This document shows, one piece after another, positions 25,284 through 33,791 of a stretch of 64,000 bases of DNA (positions are counted from its first letter, which is position 1; the number at the start of each line of letters is the position of its first letter). The translations under genes and the position numbers were made by a program. Below the pieces are notes generated by a model. It ran no database searches and was not told the DNA's origin. It saw only the letters and a list, made by a program, of their open reading frames with translations. This DNA is from HK-STAS-PATE-36 sp964565615 (lineage in GTDB: Bacteria > Patescibacteriota > Saccharimonadia > Saccharimonadales > JAGQNJ01), in the NCBI GenBank assembly GCA_964565615.1, contig CAZMFO010000002.1, positions 28,152-92,151 of the forward strand, given 5' to 3'.

Positions 25284-26908
25284 AGAATATTGAGATCCCT
25301 CTTCAGTCAGAAAAGAAACGACACTATCTTTTTTTTGAGAAGCTACCGGGTATCATTACTTGGTCTATTATTATCTTGCCGTTTGTATTGAGTATTTTTG
25401 TGGCACATCTGGTAGCAGTGTTGATAATTGCTTTCTTTTTGATCTGGTTTGTTCGGGCGATAGGCTTGAATGTTCGGGTTATTCAGGGGTGGCGAACAAT
25501 GAAAGCTCACGAAAAGCTCAATTGGCCAAAAATGCTTGCTCAAATAGAGGACCCAAATAAGGATTACCAGCAGACCAAGGATTTACCAAAGTGGCATTTT
25601 GATAACCTAAAGCGAATTAACAAGAATAGGTCTGTTAATCCCAAAGATATTTACCATGCAATTATTGTCGCTACCTATAACGAAAGTCGAGATGTTTTAG
25701 AGCCGACAATAAAGTCGGTTTTAGAATCTCATTATGATATGAATAAGGTTATTTTTGTATTGGCTTTTGAGGAACGAGGCGGTAAAACGGTAGAAGAACA
25801 AGCTAAGGCCTTAGTTTCGGAATATAAAGACAAGTTTGCTTACGCTATGGCAGTCAAGCACCCCGATGGATTGCCTAACGAAGTTGTTGGCAAAGGTGGT
25901 AACATTACATACGCTGGGCGAGAACTACAAAAATACCTACAAAAACAAAACATTGACCCTCTTAATGTAATAGTTACTACTCTGGACTCGGATAATCGTC
26001 CGCACATTAATTATTTATCAGCATTAACATACACCTATGCCGTATCTCCGGAGCCTCAATTTGTTTCTTATCAGCCTATCCCGATTTTTACAAACAATAT
26101 CTGGGATGTGCCGGCCCCTATGCGTGTTGTGGCAACAGGCAACTCTTTTTGGAACATCATACTATCGCTTCGGCCACATGCCTTACGCAACTTTGCTTCT
26201 CATGCACAGAATATGCAAGCCCTTATAGATACAGATTTTTGGAGTGTTCGTACAATTGTTGAAGATGGTCATCAATTCTGGCGAACCTATTTTAGGTACG
26301 ATGGCAAGCATGAGGTTTATCCAATATTTTTACCAATTTATCAGGATGCCGTTTTGGATAAAAATTATCGCCGTACACTCAAAGCTCAATTTATCCAGAT
26401 GCGAAGGTGGGCATATGGCGCATCAGATATTGCTTATGTTGCCGACAAAGCTTGGTTTACTCCAAATAATATCTCAAAAACAGATAAATTGATGAAGTTC
26501 TTAAGGCTTCTAGAAGGGCACATAAGTTGGTCAACTGCACCTCTAATTTTATCCTTCGCCGCCTTTATTCCTGCTTGGTTTAATCCCAATGACTTTGCCT
26601 CAAATCAGTTGCCACTGTTAGCAAGCCGTATTCAAACAATTGCAATGGCGGGGATTTTTATCACCTTTTTCCTTGGTATGCGAGCTTTACCACCAAGACC
26701 AAATAGATACAAGAAAAGGCGAAATTTTTGGATGATAATCCAATGGGTTTATTTGCCCTTAACTAGCATTGTGTATAGCTCATTCTCTGCTATTTATTCT
26801 CAAACACGATTATTGTTTGGGCGATATTTAGACAAGTTTGATGTTACCGAAAAAGCTGTCAAAACAGATATGGGAAAAACCGTCGTCGGCCATTCGTCCG
26901 AGAAATAG
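25280..26908 (+). CDS. Membrane-bound family 2 glycosyltransferase
   Basis: 542 aa. Two membrane helices near the start (about 27-58) and several near the end (about 420-510) surround a cytoplasmic GT-A domain: IIVATYNESRDVLEPTIKSVL (nucleotide-sugar binding), TTLDSDNRPH (DxD), EDGHQFWR and QMRRWAYGASD (the QxxRW motif). This is the cellulose synthase/hyaluronan synthase-like layout for a processive or polyprenol-linked transferase. Sugar and acceptor are unknown. Its partner is the small membrane protein just upstream. It ends 3 bp from the convergent nrdR. Confidence 0.88.
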   Translation: MKNIEIPLQSEKKRHYLFFEKLPGIITWSIIILPFVLSIFVAHLVAVLIIAFFLIWFVRAIGLNVRVIQGWRTMKAHEKLNWPKMLAQIEDPNKDYQQTKDLPKWHFDNLKRINKNRSVNPKDIYHAIIVATYNESRDVLEPTIKSVLESHYDMNKVIFVLAFEERGGKTVEEQAKALVSEYKDKFAYAMAVKHPDGLPNEVVGKGGNITYAGRELQKYLQKQNIDPLNVIVTTLDSDNRPHINYLSALTYTYAVSPEPQFVSYQPIPIFTNNIWDVPAPMRVVATGNSFWNIILSLRPHALRNFASHAQNMQALIDTDFWSVRTIVEDGHQFWRTYFRYDGKHEVYPIFLPIYQDAVLDKNYRRTLKAQFIQMRRWAYGASDIAYVADKAWFTPNNISKTDKLMKFLRLLEGHISWSTAPLILSFAAFIPAWFNPNDFASNQLPLLASRIQTIAMAGIFITFFLGMRALPPRPNRYKKRRNFWMIIQWVYLPLTSIVYSSFSAIYSQTRLLFGRYLDKFDVTEKAVKTDMGKTVVGHSSEK

Positions 26909-26911
26909 TGT

Positions 26912-27313
26912 TTATTTGCCATAAAAAGCGTCGTAGTGAACAAAAGCTACCTTGTCAAAGTTTTCTAGCGTCAGCTTAGTGTTTTGGGCAATTTCTTGAG
27001 TGCTAATAATTGCCTGTGATTTAGCAACAAGTTGACTGATAATTGTTTGGGTGAGTGCCGAAGCATCTTTTACTGGGGTGGGGCGGTGTTTTAGAGAGTC
27101 ATAAACACTAATTAGTAGGACATAAGGGTCAAACACAACCAATTTACCACTTTTGAGCCTCACACGAAGCGCAGATTCGTAGTTTATGGATTCGGTGGTA
27201 GAAACAACATTACCACATTGTAGGCACTTCCTGCGCCTCCATATAGCGTTTGAGCGTTTTTGAGGGCGACTGTTTGTTACCCGAGTAGTCCCTTTACAAT
27301 AGAGACATTTCAT
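26912..27313 (-). CDS. nrdR: Transcriptional repressor NrdR
   Basis: 133 aa. The N-terminal zinc ribbon has MKCLYCKG, basic residues RRRKCLQCGNVVSTTE, and the following ATP-cone region starts near VVFDPYVLLISVYDSL. NrdR senses ATP/dATP and represses ribonucleotide reductase genes. It is slightly shorter than the usual 150 residues, with the C-terminal end of the ATP cone reduced. The ribosome binding site is GGGAG. A TACAAT box lies about 35 nt upstream. The two genes to its right on the same strand are separated from it by a terminator. Confidence 0.9.
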   Translation of the reverse strand: MKCLYCKGTTRVTNSRPQKRSNAIWRRRKCLQCGNVVSTTESINYESALRVRLKSGKLVVFDPYVLLISVYDSLKHRPTPVKDASALTQTIISQLVAKSQAIISTQEIAQNTKLTLENFDKVAFVHYDAFYGK

Positions 27314-27432
27314 CTTGCCTCGCTCCCTACCATATTTTGTTTAACTAATTGTACATAAGTCCTAACCATAACAACATATTGTCATAACGCTTATAAAAAG
27401 TCTAGTGGAAAACTATTCAATTTCTGTGGGAA

Positions 27433-27477
27433 ACAAAAAACCCTCTTGTGGGGTCTCTCAAAACTCACAAAAGGGTT
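27433..27477 (-). terminator. Intrinsic terminator (minus strand)
   Basis: Minus strand: AACCCTTTTGTG, 15-nt loop, CACAAGAGGGTT followed by TTTTTG. It ends the transcript of the small gene at 27500-27631 and separates it from nrdR. Confidence 0.8.
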
Positions 27478-27499
27478 GATTGATAAGCTAACTTCGTTG

Positions 27500-27631
27500 T
27501 TACTTCGAGTCAGCCACTGCTAAACGGGGTCGCTGTATGCGATTAACAGACTTTCGACCTGTTACAAATACGAGCTCCTCGTAGAACAGCTTAAAGTCCT
27601 CTAACGGGGACTTTTGCTTATTGCTACTCAA
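27500..27631 (-). CDS. Small 43-residue basic protein, TTG start
   Basis: A minus-strand frame of 43 codons starting at TTG 27631 and stopping with TAA at 27500. The product reads SSNKQKSPLEDFKLFYEE early and RKSVNRIQRPRLAVADSK at the end, with normal-looking amino acid composition. GAGG lies 9 nt before the TTG; a TTGACA-17-TACACT promoter begins about 50 bp upstream and an intrinsic terminator follows, so the unit is transcribed on its own. No family recognised. The transcript also folds into several hairpins, so a structured RNA is an alternative, or both. Confidence 0.6.
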   Translation of the reverse strand: MSSNKQKSPLEDFKLFYEELVFVTGRKSVNRIQRPRLAVADSK

Positions 27632-27657
27632 AATAGAGTGCCTCGTTTAACTCAAAC

Positions 27658-27686
27658 AGTGTATCAAGCTACCCACATTATGTCAA
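27658..27686 (-). promoter_or_regulatory. Strong sigma70 promoter, minus strand
   Basis: TTGACA (complement of 27681-27686), 17 bp, TACACT (complement of 27658-27663) with a TGA extension. It drives the small gene at 27500-27631 and points away from tgt. Confidence 0.75.
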
Positions 27687-27719
27687 CTATTGTGGGTAAA
27701 AAATGATATAATCAGATTA

Positions 27720-28826
27720 ATGAGACCCACCGCAACAAACAGAGTATTTAATGTAATAAATACCATAAATGGTATAAGAACTGGCGTTTTATCAACTCAT
27801 GCTGGAGATATTCTTACTCCAACTTTTATGCCAGACGGAACTCGCGGTGCAGTTAAAAGTTTAACTCCAGAAATGGTGCAATCTACCGGTGTTGGTGCGG
27901 TGCTTGCAAATACATATCATTTGCATTTACAGCCGGGTGAGGATGTTATTGCAAATCTTGGTGGCTTACATAAGTTTACAAATCAATCACTACCACTTCT
28001 GACCGATTCTGGTGGGTTTCAGGTTTTTTCTTTGGCTCATATCAACAAGATTACAGAGGAGGGCGTAACTTTTAAAGATCCCAAAACGGGAGACACAATA
28101 TTTTTGTCGCCAGAAAAGTCTATTCAAATACAGCTTAAATTAGGGGCTGATATGATGGTGGTTTTTGATGATGTTACCGCTCTTGATGATAAGGGCAGAG
28201 ATAGAACCCTAGAAGCTTTTGAGCGTACTCATCGTTGGCTAGAACGAAACATTGCTGAATTTAAAAAACTCACTAAAAAAATGAGTCCTCAAGAAAAGCC
28301 TTTGTTGTTCGGTGTTGTTCAGGGTGGATTAAATAAAGATTTGCGCAAGAAAAGCCTGGAGCTAATTCAAGCAAGTGAAGTTGACGGAATTGCCATAGGT
28401 GGTTTATCGGTAGGGGAGTCGCGCGAAGAGATGCATAGTATGATTTCATACCTATCAACCCTATATGATAACTCACCGAGACCAAGATTTTTACTAGGTG
28501 TAGGCGATCCTATTGATGTTAGGTATGGTATTGAGCATGGAATTGATATGTTTGATTGTGTGTTGCCAACCAGAAATGCTCGTCATGCAACTGTTTGGGT
28601 TACGGGCGATCAGCGTATTCATTTAACAAATAAAAAGTTCAACAATGATGATTCAGTCATTGATGATGCCTGCGATTGTTACACTTGTAAACAGGGGTTT
28701 AGTAAGGGCTTTTTAAGGCATCAATTTAAATCTGGCGAGCCTTTAGCCGGCACCTTAGCGTCAATCCATAATATTCGTTATCTCCAACGCATTTGTGAAG
28801 AATACCGGGTTACTAGAGGGAATTAA
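27720..28826 (+). CDS. tgt: Queuine tRNA-ribosyltransferase (tRNA-guanine transglycosylase)
   Basis: About 368 aa from ATG 27720; TATAAT (27707-27712, TGA-extended) ends 7 nt upstream, so the longer ORF from 27690 is rejected. Key motifs are LTDSGGFQVFS (catalytic Asp), GVVQGG, GIAIGGLSVGE, FDCVLPTRNARHAT (second Asp, nucleophile) and the zinc site CDCYTCKQGFSKGFLRHQF. The enzyme swaps G34 for preQ1 or queuine in GUN tRNAs. queA is at 41915, so two steps of the queuosine pathway are in this window; preQ1 synthesis genes are not. Confidence 0.94.
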   Translation: MRPTATNRVFNVINTINGIRTGVLSTHAGDILTPTFMPDGTRGAVKSLTPEMVQSTGVGAVLANTYHLHLQPGEDVIANLGGLHKFTNQSLPLLTDSGGFQVFSLAHINKITEEGVTFKDPKTGDTIFLSPEKSIQIQLKLGADMMVVFDDVTALDDKGRDRTLEAFERTHRWLERNIAEFKKLTKKMSPQEKPLLFGVVQGGLNKDLRKKSLELIQASEVDGIAIGGLSVGESREEMHSMISYLSTLYDNSPRPRFLLGVGDPIDVRYGIEHGIDMFDCVLPTRNARHATVWVTGDQRIHLTNKKFNNDDSVIDDACDCYTCKQGFSKGFLRHQFKSGEPLAGTLASIHNIRYLQRICEEYRVTRGN

Positions 28827-28836
28827 TAAACAAAAC

Positions 28837-28865
28837 TTGTATAAATACCCATAGTATGGTATTAT
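28837..28865 (+). promoter_or_regulatory. Promoter of Nudix gene
   Basis: TTGTAT, 17 bp, TATTAT with TGG extension. The -10 box ends 7 nt before the ATG at 28873: a leaderless configuration with both boxes recognisable. Confidence 0.7.
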
Positions 28866-28872
28866 AAAGTTC

Positions 28873-29421
28873 ATGAGTAAATACCCAGATGTGCCTCTTA
28901 TTACTTGGAGCGATAAAGTTGTTGGAGAGGCACAACTGAGCGTTATTAGAGAACTAGAATTGCCAGCACGAGTCGCCAGAGTATTCATGCTTAATGACGA
29001 TGGTGAGATACTGTTACAAAAGCGTAGCGAAAGTGTGAATAATCCCGGATTAACTGATTGTGTGGATGGTTGGGTTGATATAACTGATAAATCAAAAAAA
29101 GGCGAAGTTGGTGACTATTGGGCTGCCGCAGAGCGTGAAACACAAGAAGAGCTCGGTATTGAAGTAGGTGGGAAGCTACAGGTTATTGGCTACTATCTAT
29201 TGAGAGGTACTGTTGAAATTCCTGAGTGGACAAAACTCTATGTTGCTCCATATAAAGAAACAGACGGTGAGGTTAAACCAAACGATGAAGTTCAAGAAGT
29301 CTTTTGGGTGAGACCTGAAGATGCTCTAAAATGGAGTGAGAAACAACCGGAGGTATTTGAACCAGGCGCTCGTTTAGCTATTCAGAAACTCAACATTTTT
29401 TTGGAGAGCCAGAATTATTAA
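28873..29421 (+). CDS. Nudix hydrolase, isopentenyl-diphosphate isomerase-like
   Basis: 182 aa. The start, RVARVFMLNDDGEILLQKRS, followed by LTDCVDGWVD and the Nudix box AAERETQEELGIE (REXXEEXG core intact), matches the IPP-isomerase/YfcD branch. True type 1 isomerases need a conserved Cys and Glu; a cysteine is present in NNPGLTDCVDG. A housecleaning or diphosphate hydrolase role is as likely as isomerase activity. Single gene with its own promoter, between tgt and tRNA-Val. Confidence 0.8.
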   Translation: MSKYPDVPLITWSDKVVGEAQLSVIRELELPARVARVFMLNDDGEILLQKRSESVNNPGLTDCVDGWVDITDKSKKGEVGDYWAAAERETQEELGIEVGGKLQVIGYYLLRGTVEIPEWTKLYVAPYKETDGEVKPNDEVQEVFWVRPEDALKWSEKQPEVFEPGARLAIQKLNIFLESQNY

Positions 29422-29486
29422 GATCAATAATTACAATTGAATAACTAGAAGTAATTCTGTAAAATTACATCTGTTAGTTATTAGTG

Positions 29487-29564
29487 GGGGCGGTTAGCTC
29501 ATTTGGCTAGAGCGCAACATTGACGTTGTTGAGGTGACAGGTTCGAATCCTGTACCGCCCACCA
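29487..29564 (+). tRNA. tRNA-Val (anticodon GAC)
   Basis: Acceptor GGGCGGT/ACCGCCC, anticodon stem CAACA/TGTTG around TTGACGT, T loop GTTCGAATC, CCA encoded. Confidence 0.95.
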
Positions 29565-29583
29565 ATTGCGAAAATTCATCAAC

Positions 29584-29614
29584 CAGTCGCCGGAGTTGAT
29601 AGGCGACTGATTTT
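29584..29614 (+). terminator. Intrinsic terminator after tRNA-Val
   Basis: CAGTCGCC and GGCGACTG form an 8-bp stem followed by ATTTTAAT. Confidence 0.75.
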
Positions 29615-29699
29615 AATATAACGATGAACATATATCAACTATGTCTGGAATTGCAAAACTGTCTATCAAAAGCACTACAGGTTACTAAATAAGTATTGA

Positions 29700-29905
29700 T
29701 GTTGCGTGCATATTTATCGTCAAACAGTTCAAAAAACAGATATAAACATGGTGTTATTATAACAATAATAAAGTACTAGCATTTTAATACTAGCTTGTAT
29801 ATACTATCTATTTGTAAGGTGGCTTTTTGCCGAGGTGTGTTATAAAACACACTTATTAGTACCGTTTGAATGTATTTGCGAGAACATTAAAGCGGTACTT
29901 TTTAT
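29700..29905 (+). ncRNA. Possible structured RNA/leader upstream of thrS
   Basis: The 375-bp gap between tRNA-Val and thrS has no gene. It holds repeats ACTAG/ACTAG, a GTGTGTT/AACACAC hairpin and a strong terminator at 29858-29905 (AGTACCG ... CGGTACT plus TTTTT). The layout recalls a T-box leader, but I do not find the T-box consensus, and thrS has its own -10 box after the terminator. A small RNA ending at the terminator is the simplest reading. Confidence 0.35.
29858..29905 (+). terminator. Strong intrinsic terminator upstream of thrS
   Basis: AGTACCG pairs with CGGTACT, extended by AATGT/ACATT, followed by TTTTTATTTT. It lies just before the thrS promoter and isolates thrS from upstream transcription. 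Confidence 0.8.
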
Positions 29906-29940
29906 TTTACCTCTGTTAAATATAGTGTATTATAGAGTTA

Positions 29941-31785
29941 ATGAGTGAGATAAAAGATAATTTGTACGCTATGAGGCACTCGTTGGCGCATATTATGGCG
30001 ACAGCAATTCAGCAAAAGTGGCCAGACGCCAAATTTGGTGTAGGCCCAGTGGTAGAAAATGGGTTTTATTACGATGTTGATCTTGGCGAAGTAAAGATTT
30101 CGGAAGAAGATTTTGCGACATTAGAAAAAGTGATGCACAAAATAATTAAAGCTAACGATACTTTTGAAAAATTTGAATTGCCGATAGATAAAGCAATTGA
30201 CTGGGCAGAGGAAAATAACCAACCTTATAAGCAAGAATTGTTAAATGACTTAAAGCGCTCCGGAACGACACTAGCCAAAGATCTTGATAAAGATGAACTT
30301 GGAGCAATCGCTGGCGAAGATTCGGCAGTCAAAAAAGTCTCCTTTTATAAAAACGGCGGTTTTACTGATTTATGTCGAGGGCCACACATAGAGAGTACTG
30401 GCAATGTTGGCGCATTTAAGTTAATGCGTGTCAGTGGTGCGTATTGGCGTGGTAAAGAAGATAATCCGCAAATGCAACGCATCTACGGTGTAGCGTTCAA
30501 AACAGACAAAGAACTTCGAACATATTTGAATATGCTCGAGGAAGCTAAAAAGCGCGATCATCGTAAGCTTGGCCAAGAACTAGATTTGTTTACCTTTTCT
30601 GATATGGTTGGTGGTGGCTTAACCTTATGGACTCCAAAAGGGACTTATTTAAGAAGAGGGCTGGATAACTTTATTCAAGAAATGCGTGATGAATATGGTT
30701 ATCAGGAAGTAACATCGCCTCATATTACTAAAAAAGAACTGTTCGAAACGAGTGGGCATTGGGCAAAATTTTCTGAAGAGTTGTTTAAGATAAAGACCAG
30801 AGAAGGGCACGAGTTTGCTATGAAGCCAATGAGTTGTCCAATGCACGCACAGATTTACGCTAGTCGTCCACGCTCGTACCGCGAGCTACCTATTAGATAC
30901 AGAGAAACGGCTTTTGTATATCGTGATGAGCAAAGTGGCGAGTTGGCTGGTTTGTCTAGAGTTCGGTGTATTACGCAAGATGATGCACATGTATTTTGTC
31001 GGACCGGTCAAGTAGTAGGGGAGGCTCTTAAAATTTGGGATATTGTTGACCGGTTTTATAAGACGCTGGGCTTTAGTGATTTGAGGGTTCGATTTTCTAC
31101 CCATAGCAAAGATGAAATGGCATCGTACGCTGGTAGCGAACAAGATTGGCTAACGGCAGAAAGCCAGCTACTTGAGATAATTAAAGATAAAGTGGGTGAT
31201 AATTATGCGTTGGGCGTTGGAGAGGCAGCATTTTATGGTCCAAAAATAGATTTTATGTCGCGTGATGCACTTGGTAGAGAATGGCAGGTTGCGACCATAC
31301 AGCTAGATTTTAATCAACCAGAGAGCTTTAATTTAACTTGTGCAAACGAAAAGGGTGATGATGAGCGAATCTTGATGATTCATGCTGCCATTATGGGTTC
31401 GATAGAACGATTTTTGAGCGTTTATATTGAACATACGGCTGGTAGGTTTCCTATTTGGCTTGCATCCGAACAGCTTAGAATAATTACTGTTAATCAAGAA
31501 GAAGAAACGGTGGCTTTTGCTGAAGGTATTGTTAAAAAAGCTAAAGAATTGGGTGTTAGGGTTTATTTGGATAACGATAACGAATCCGTTGGCAAGAAAA
31601 TACGCCAAGCCGAACTCCAAAAAGTGCCACTATCTATTGTGATAGGTCAAAAAGAGATAGATTCAGGCGAAGTTACGCCGAGGGTACGACAAGATTTGGA
31701 AGCCTCAGGCAGTTACGGAAAAACTATTAAAGCAGAGCAGTTGCTAAGCACTGTTGTAGAGGACTCAACAAAGCGCAAAAAATGA
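29941..31785 (+). CDS. thrS: Threonyl-tRNA synthetase lacking TGS domain
   Basis: 614 aa. The protein begins almost directly with the second additional (editing) domain (MRHSLAHIMATAIQ), so the N-terminal TGS domain of about 60 residues found in most bacterial ThrRS is absent. Class II core: motif 1 region LRRGLDNFI, motif 2 YRELPIRYRETAFVYRDE, motif 3 MIHAAIMGSIERF; zinc ligands are at MSCPMH and nearby His residues. The C-terminal anticodon-binding domain is complete. TATTAT ends 7 nt before the ATG, which supports this start and argues against a lost upstream TGS part. ATGA overlap with the next gene. Confidence 0.95.
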   Translation: MSEIKDNLYAMRHSLAHIMATAIQQKWPDAKFGVGPVVENGFYYDVDLGEVKISEEDFATLEKVMHKIIKANDTFEKFELPIDKAIDWAEENNQPYKQELLNDLKRSGTTLAKDLDKDELGAIAGEDSAVKKVSFYKNGGFTDLCRGPHIESTGNVGAFKLMRVSGAYWRGKEDNPQMQRIYGVAFKTDKELRTYLNMLEEAKKRDHRKLGQELDLFTFSDMVGGGLTLWTPKGTYLRRGLDNFIQEMRDEYGYQEVTSPHITKKELFETSGHWAKFSEELFKIKTREGHEFAMKPMSCPMHAQIYASRPRSYRELPIRYRETAFVYRDEQSGELAGLSRVRCITQDDAHVFCRTGQVVGEALKIWDIVDRFYKTLGFSDLRVRFSTHSKDEMASYAGSEQDWLTAESQLLEIIKDKVGDNYALGVGEAAFYGPKIDFMSRDALGREWQVATIQLDFNQPESFNLTCANEKGDDERILMIHAAIMGSIERFLSVYIEHTAGRFPIWLASEQLRIITVNQEEETVAFAEGIVKKAKELGVRVYLDNDNESVGKKIRQAELQKVPLSIVIGQKEIDSGEVTPRVRQDLEASGSYGKTIKAEQLLSTVVEDSTKRKK

Positions 31786-32054
31786 ATAAATTTACAAAAA
31801 TTGGTATTATTTGTTTTATTATTGCGGGTTTGGCAATGGTTATGTTGCCACTAAGCGTTATTCCTGCATATAATTTGGCCGATAATACTGTCGTCAGCAA
31901 AGAAAGTGCCTTACGGCAGCTCGACCAGATAAAATTAATAACTAATATCTTAATAAGTATGTCGTGGATGTTGCCAATTTTAGGCACCTCATTGATTATT
32001 TTTGGTGTATCAAAAAAGAAGAGCACTAAAAAAAGTACAAAAAAATCTAAATAA
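31782..32054 (+). CDS. Small two-helix membrane protein
   Basis: 90 aa, overlapping the thrS stop (ATGA), so translationally coupled. Two hydrophobic helices (about 7-27 and 55-76) flank a loop, and the end is very basic (KKKSTKKSTKKSK). No family recognised. Being next to thrS is probably a matter of shared transcription only. Confidence 0.65.
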   Translation: MNKFTKIGIICFIIAGLAMVMLPLSVIPAYNLADNTVVSKESALRQLDQIKLITNILISMSWMLPILGTSLIIFGVSKKKSTKKSTKKSK

Positions 32055-32103
32055 GCTGACTTATAATACTGTTGTTAATAATAGCGGTGGTATAATGTTC
32101 AAG

Positions 32104-32697
32104 ATGAGAAAAGAGGTAATCGCAACAGACATTGATGAGGTGTTGTTTCCATTTGTAGAGACATTCTCTGGGTGGCACAATCAAGAATACGGGACTAACT
32201 TGAGTAGAGATGATTTTAATAGTTATGAGTTTAACGATACTTTAGGTGTTTCGGTTCCAGAGACTGTTCATCGAGTTCATCAGTTTTTGTCTATGGATCA
32301 TCATCTTCAAGGTGTTGAGCCACTTGAGCATTCTATGTCGGCCGTTGCTAAACTTAGCGAAGTATATGGTTTAAAGGCAGTTACTGCCAGGCGTCCTCAA
32401 TTTGAAGGGACTACCTCCGAATACATTTTGCATTATTTTGAGCGAAATATAGGCGAAGTAACATTAGTAGGCACTAAAGCGACAATGGGTGAGGCTAGAT
32501 CAAAAGCGGAGGTTTGTACTGAACTTGGAGCTATTGCCCTGATAGATGATTCTATCGAACATGTTAGAGGTTGTGCAGAGGTTGGTGTTAGAGGTATATT
32601 ATTCGGTGACTATCCATGGAACAGGGGTGATTTATTGCCTGACGGCGTAATACGACATACTAATTGGGTCGGAGTTTTGAGGCATTTTGGTGTTTGA
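32104..32697 (+). CDS. 5'(3')-deoxyribonucleotidase-like HAD protein
   Basis: About 197 aa from ATG 32104; TATAAT with TGG extension (32091-32096) ends 7 nt upstream, so the ORF start at 32002 is not used. It has VIATDIDEVLFPFVETF (HAD motif I, DxDE), TARRP (motif II) and LIDDSIEHVRGCAEVGVRGILFGDYPWN (motif IV), the pattern of NT5C-type deoxyribonucleotidases. It would remove phosphate from (deoxy)nucleoside monophosphates. The following gene overlaps its end by a few bases. Confidence 0.72.
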   Translation: MRKEVIATDIDEVLFPFVETFSGWHNQEYGTNLSRDDFNSYEFNDTLGVSVPETVHRVHQFLSMDHHLQGVEPLEHSMSAVAKLSEVYGLKAVTARRPQFEGTTSEYILHYFERNIGEVTLVGTKATMGEARSKAEVCTELGAIALIDDSIEHVRGCAEVGVRGILFGDYPWNRGDLLPDGVIRHTNWVGVLRHFGV

Positions 32698-33001
32698 TAA
32701 ACAGAATTTTCGGCAAGAAGTAGAAGCTTTGGTGTCTCAAATCCCAAAGGGTAGGGCAATGACTTATGGGCAGATCGCAGGGCTTTGTGGAAGTCCAAAG
32801 TCTGCCAGAATCGTTGGTGGAATTGCACATTTCGGCAACCCGGAGTTACCATGGCATCGGGTAGTTAATAAAAATGGCGGTTTAGCGTCTGGTTATCCAG
32901 GGGGCAAGGAGGGGCATAAGCAAGTGCTTGAACAAGAAGGCTACGAAGTTAATGATTATAAGGTAGATATAAAAAGGACAATTTGGTGGCCAAAACAATA
33001 A
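32690..33001 (+). CDS. Alkyltransferase-like protein (Atl, MGMT fold without reactive Cys)
   Basis: About 103 aa from GTG 32690 (TTG 32687 is also possible). It is the DNA-binding domain of O6-alkylguanine transferase: IPKGRAMTYGQIA, SARIVGGIAH and PWHRVVNKNGGLASGY. The usual acceptor motif is PCHR; here it is PWHR, the mark of Atl proteins, which bind O6-alkylguanine and hand it to nucleotide excision repair. The start lies within the preceding gene, and the end overlaps miaA. Confidence 0.9.
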   Translation: MFDKQNFRQEVEALVSQIPKGRAMTYGQIAGLCGSPKSARIVGGIAHFGNPELPWHRVVNKNGGLASGYPGGKEGHKQVLEQEGYEVNDYKVDIKRTIWWPKQ

Positions 33002-33762
33002 GCCCTTTAGTAGTTATTGTTGGCGAGACGGCTAGCGGTAAAAGTGATCTAGCGATGTTGTTGGCACAACAATTTAATGGTGAGATTATTTCGGCTGATT
33101 CGCGAGCAATCTATCGTGGTATGGATATCGGTACAGCAAAGCCTTCTCGGCTAGACCAAGCAAAAATAAAGCATCATTTAATAGATATTATTAATCCAGA
33201 TGAACGCTATTCGGCTCTTCAATTCAAGGCTGATGCCTTGAAGGCTATTGATGATATTGCAAGTCGTAGGAAATTGCCTATTTTGGTAGGAGGAACAGGC
33301 TTATATGTCGACTCGGTTATTTTTGATTATCAGTTTGAAGGCGATAAAAATATACGGAGTAAAGTTAATCCACGCCACGCATTGCCAAGTAAGCATATTA
33401 AGCAGTTAAAAAAGATGCGAGATAATACTTTAGTCATTGGTATTTTAAGAAGTAGAGACGAGTTGGACATCAGGATAGAACAGCGTATTTCAACAATGAT
33501 AAACGATGGTTTGATTGATGAGGTATCTAGACTGGCTGATAAATACGGTACAGATATTGAGCCAATGACGGGTATAGGATACAAAACTTTTGTGAAGTAC
33601 CTAAGAGGAGGAATCGGTATTAACCAAGCTAAAGAGGAGTTTATTCGAGGTGATAAATTACTCGCAAAGCGCCAACGAACATGGTTTAAGCGTAATAAAA
33701 GTATTCATTGGATTAACGAACAGAGCCAAGCCGTTGAGCTTGTAACAACACTATTGAAATAA
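32986..33762 (+). CDS. miaA: tRNA dimethylallyltransferase MiaA
   Basis: About 258 aa from GTG 32986 (TTG 32983 is also possible), somewhat shorter than the usual 300. P-loop VVIVGETASGKSDLA; also ISADSRAIYRGMDIGTAKPS, PILVGGTGLYVDS, GIGYKTFVKYL and KRQRTWFKRN, all family hallmarks. It transfers a dimethylallyl group to A37 of tRNAs that read UNN codons. It overlaps the Atl gene by 16-19 bp, giving a small translation-coupled group of nucleic-acid maintenance genes. Confidence 0.93.
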   Translation: MAKTISPLVVIVGETASGKSDLAMLLAQQFNGEIISADSRAIYRGMDIGTAKPSRLDQAKIKHHLIDIINPDERYSALQFKADALKAIDDIASRRKLPILVGGTGLYVDSVIFDYQFEGDKNIRSKVNPRHALPSKHIKQLKKMRDNTLVIGILRSRDELDIRIEQRISTMINDGLIDEVSRLADKYGTDIEPMTGIGYKTFVKYLRGGIGINQAKEEFIRGDKLLAKRQRTWFKRNKSIHWINEQSQAVELVTTLLK

Positions 33763-33791
33763 ATTGTATTCTTTTCTGGTACAATAAAACT

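Noticed and set aside
27500..27660. tmRNA on the minus strand between nrdR and tgt
   Set aside because: No tRNA-like ends and no ALAA-type tag; a short protein-coding frame explains the region better.
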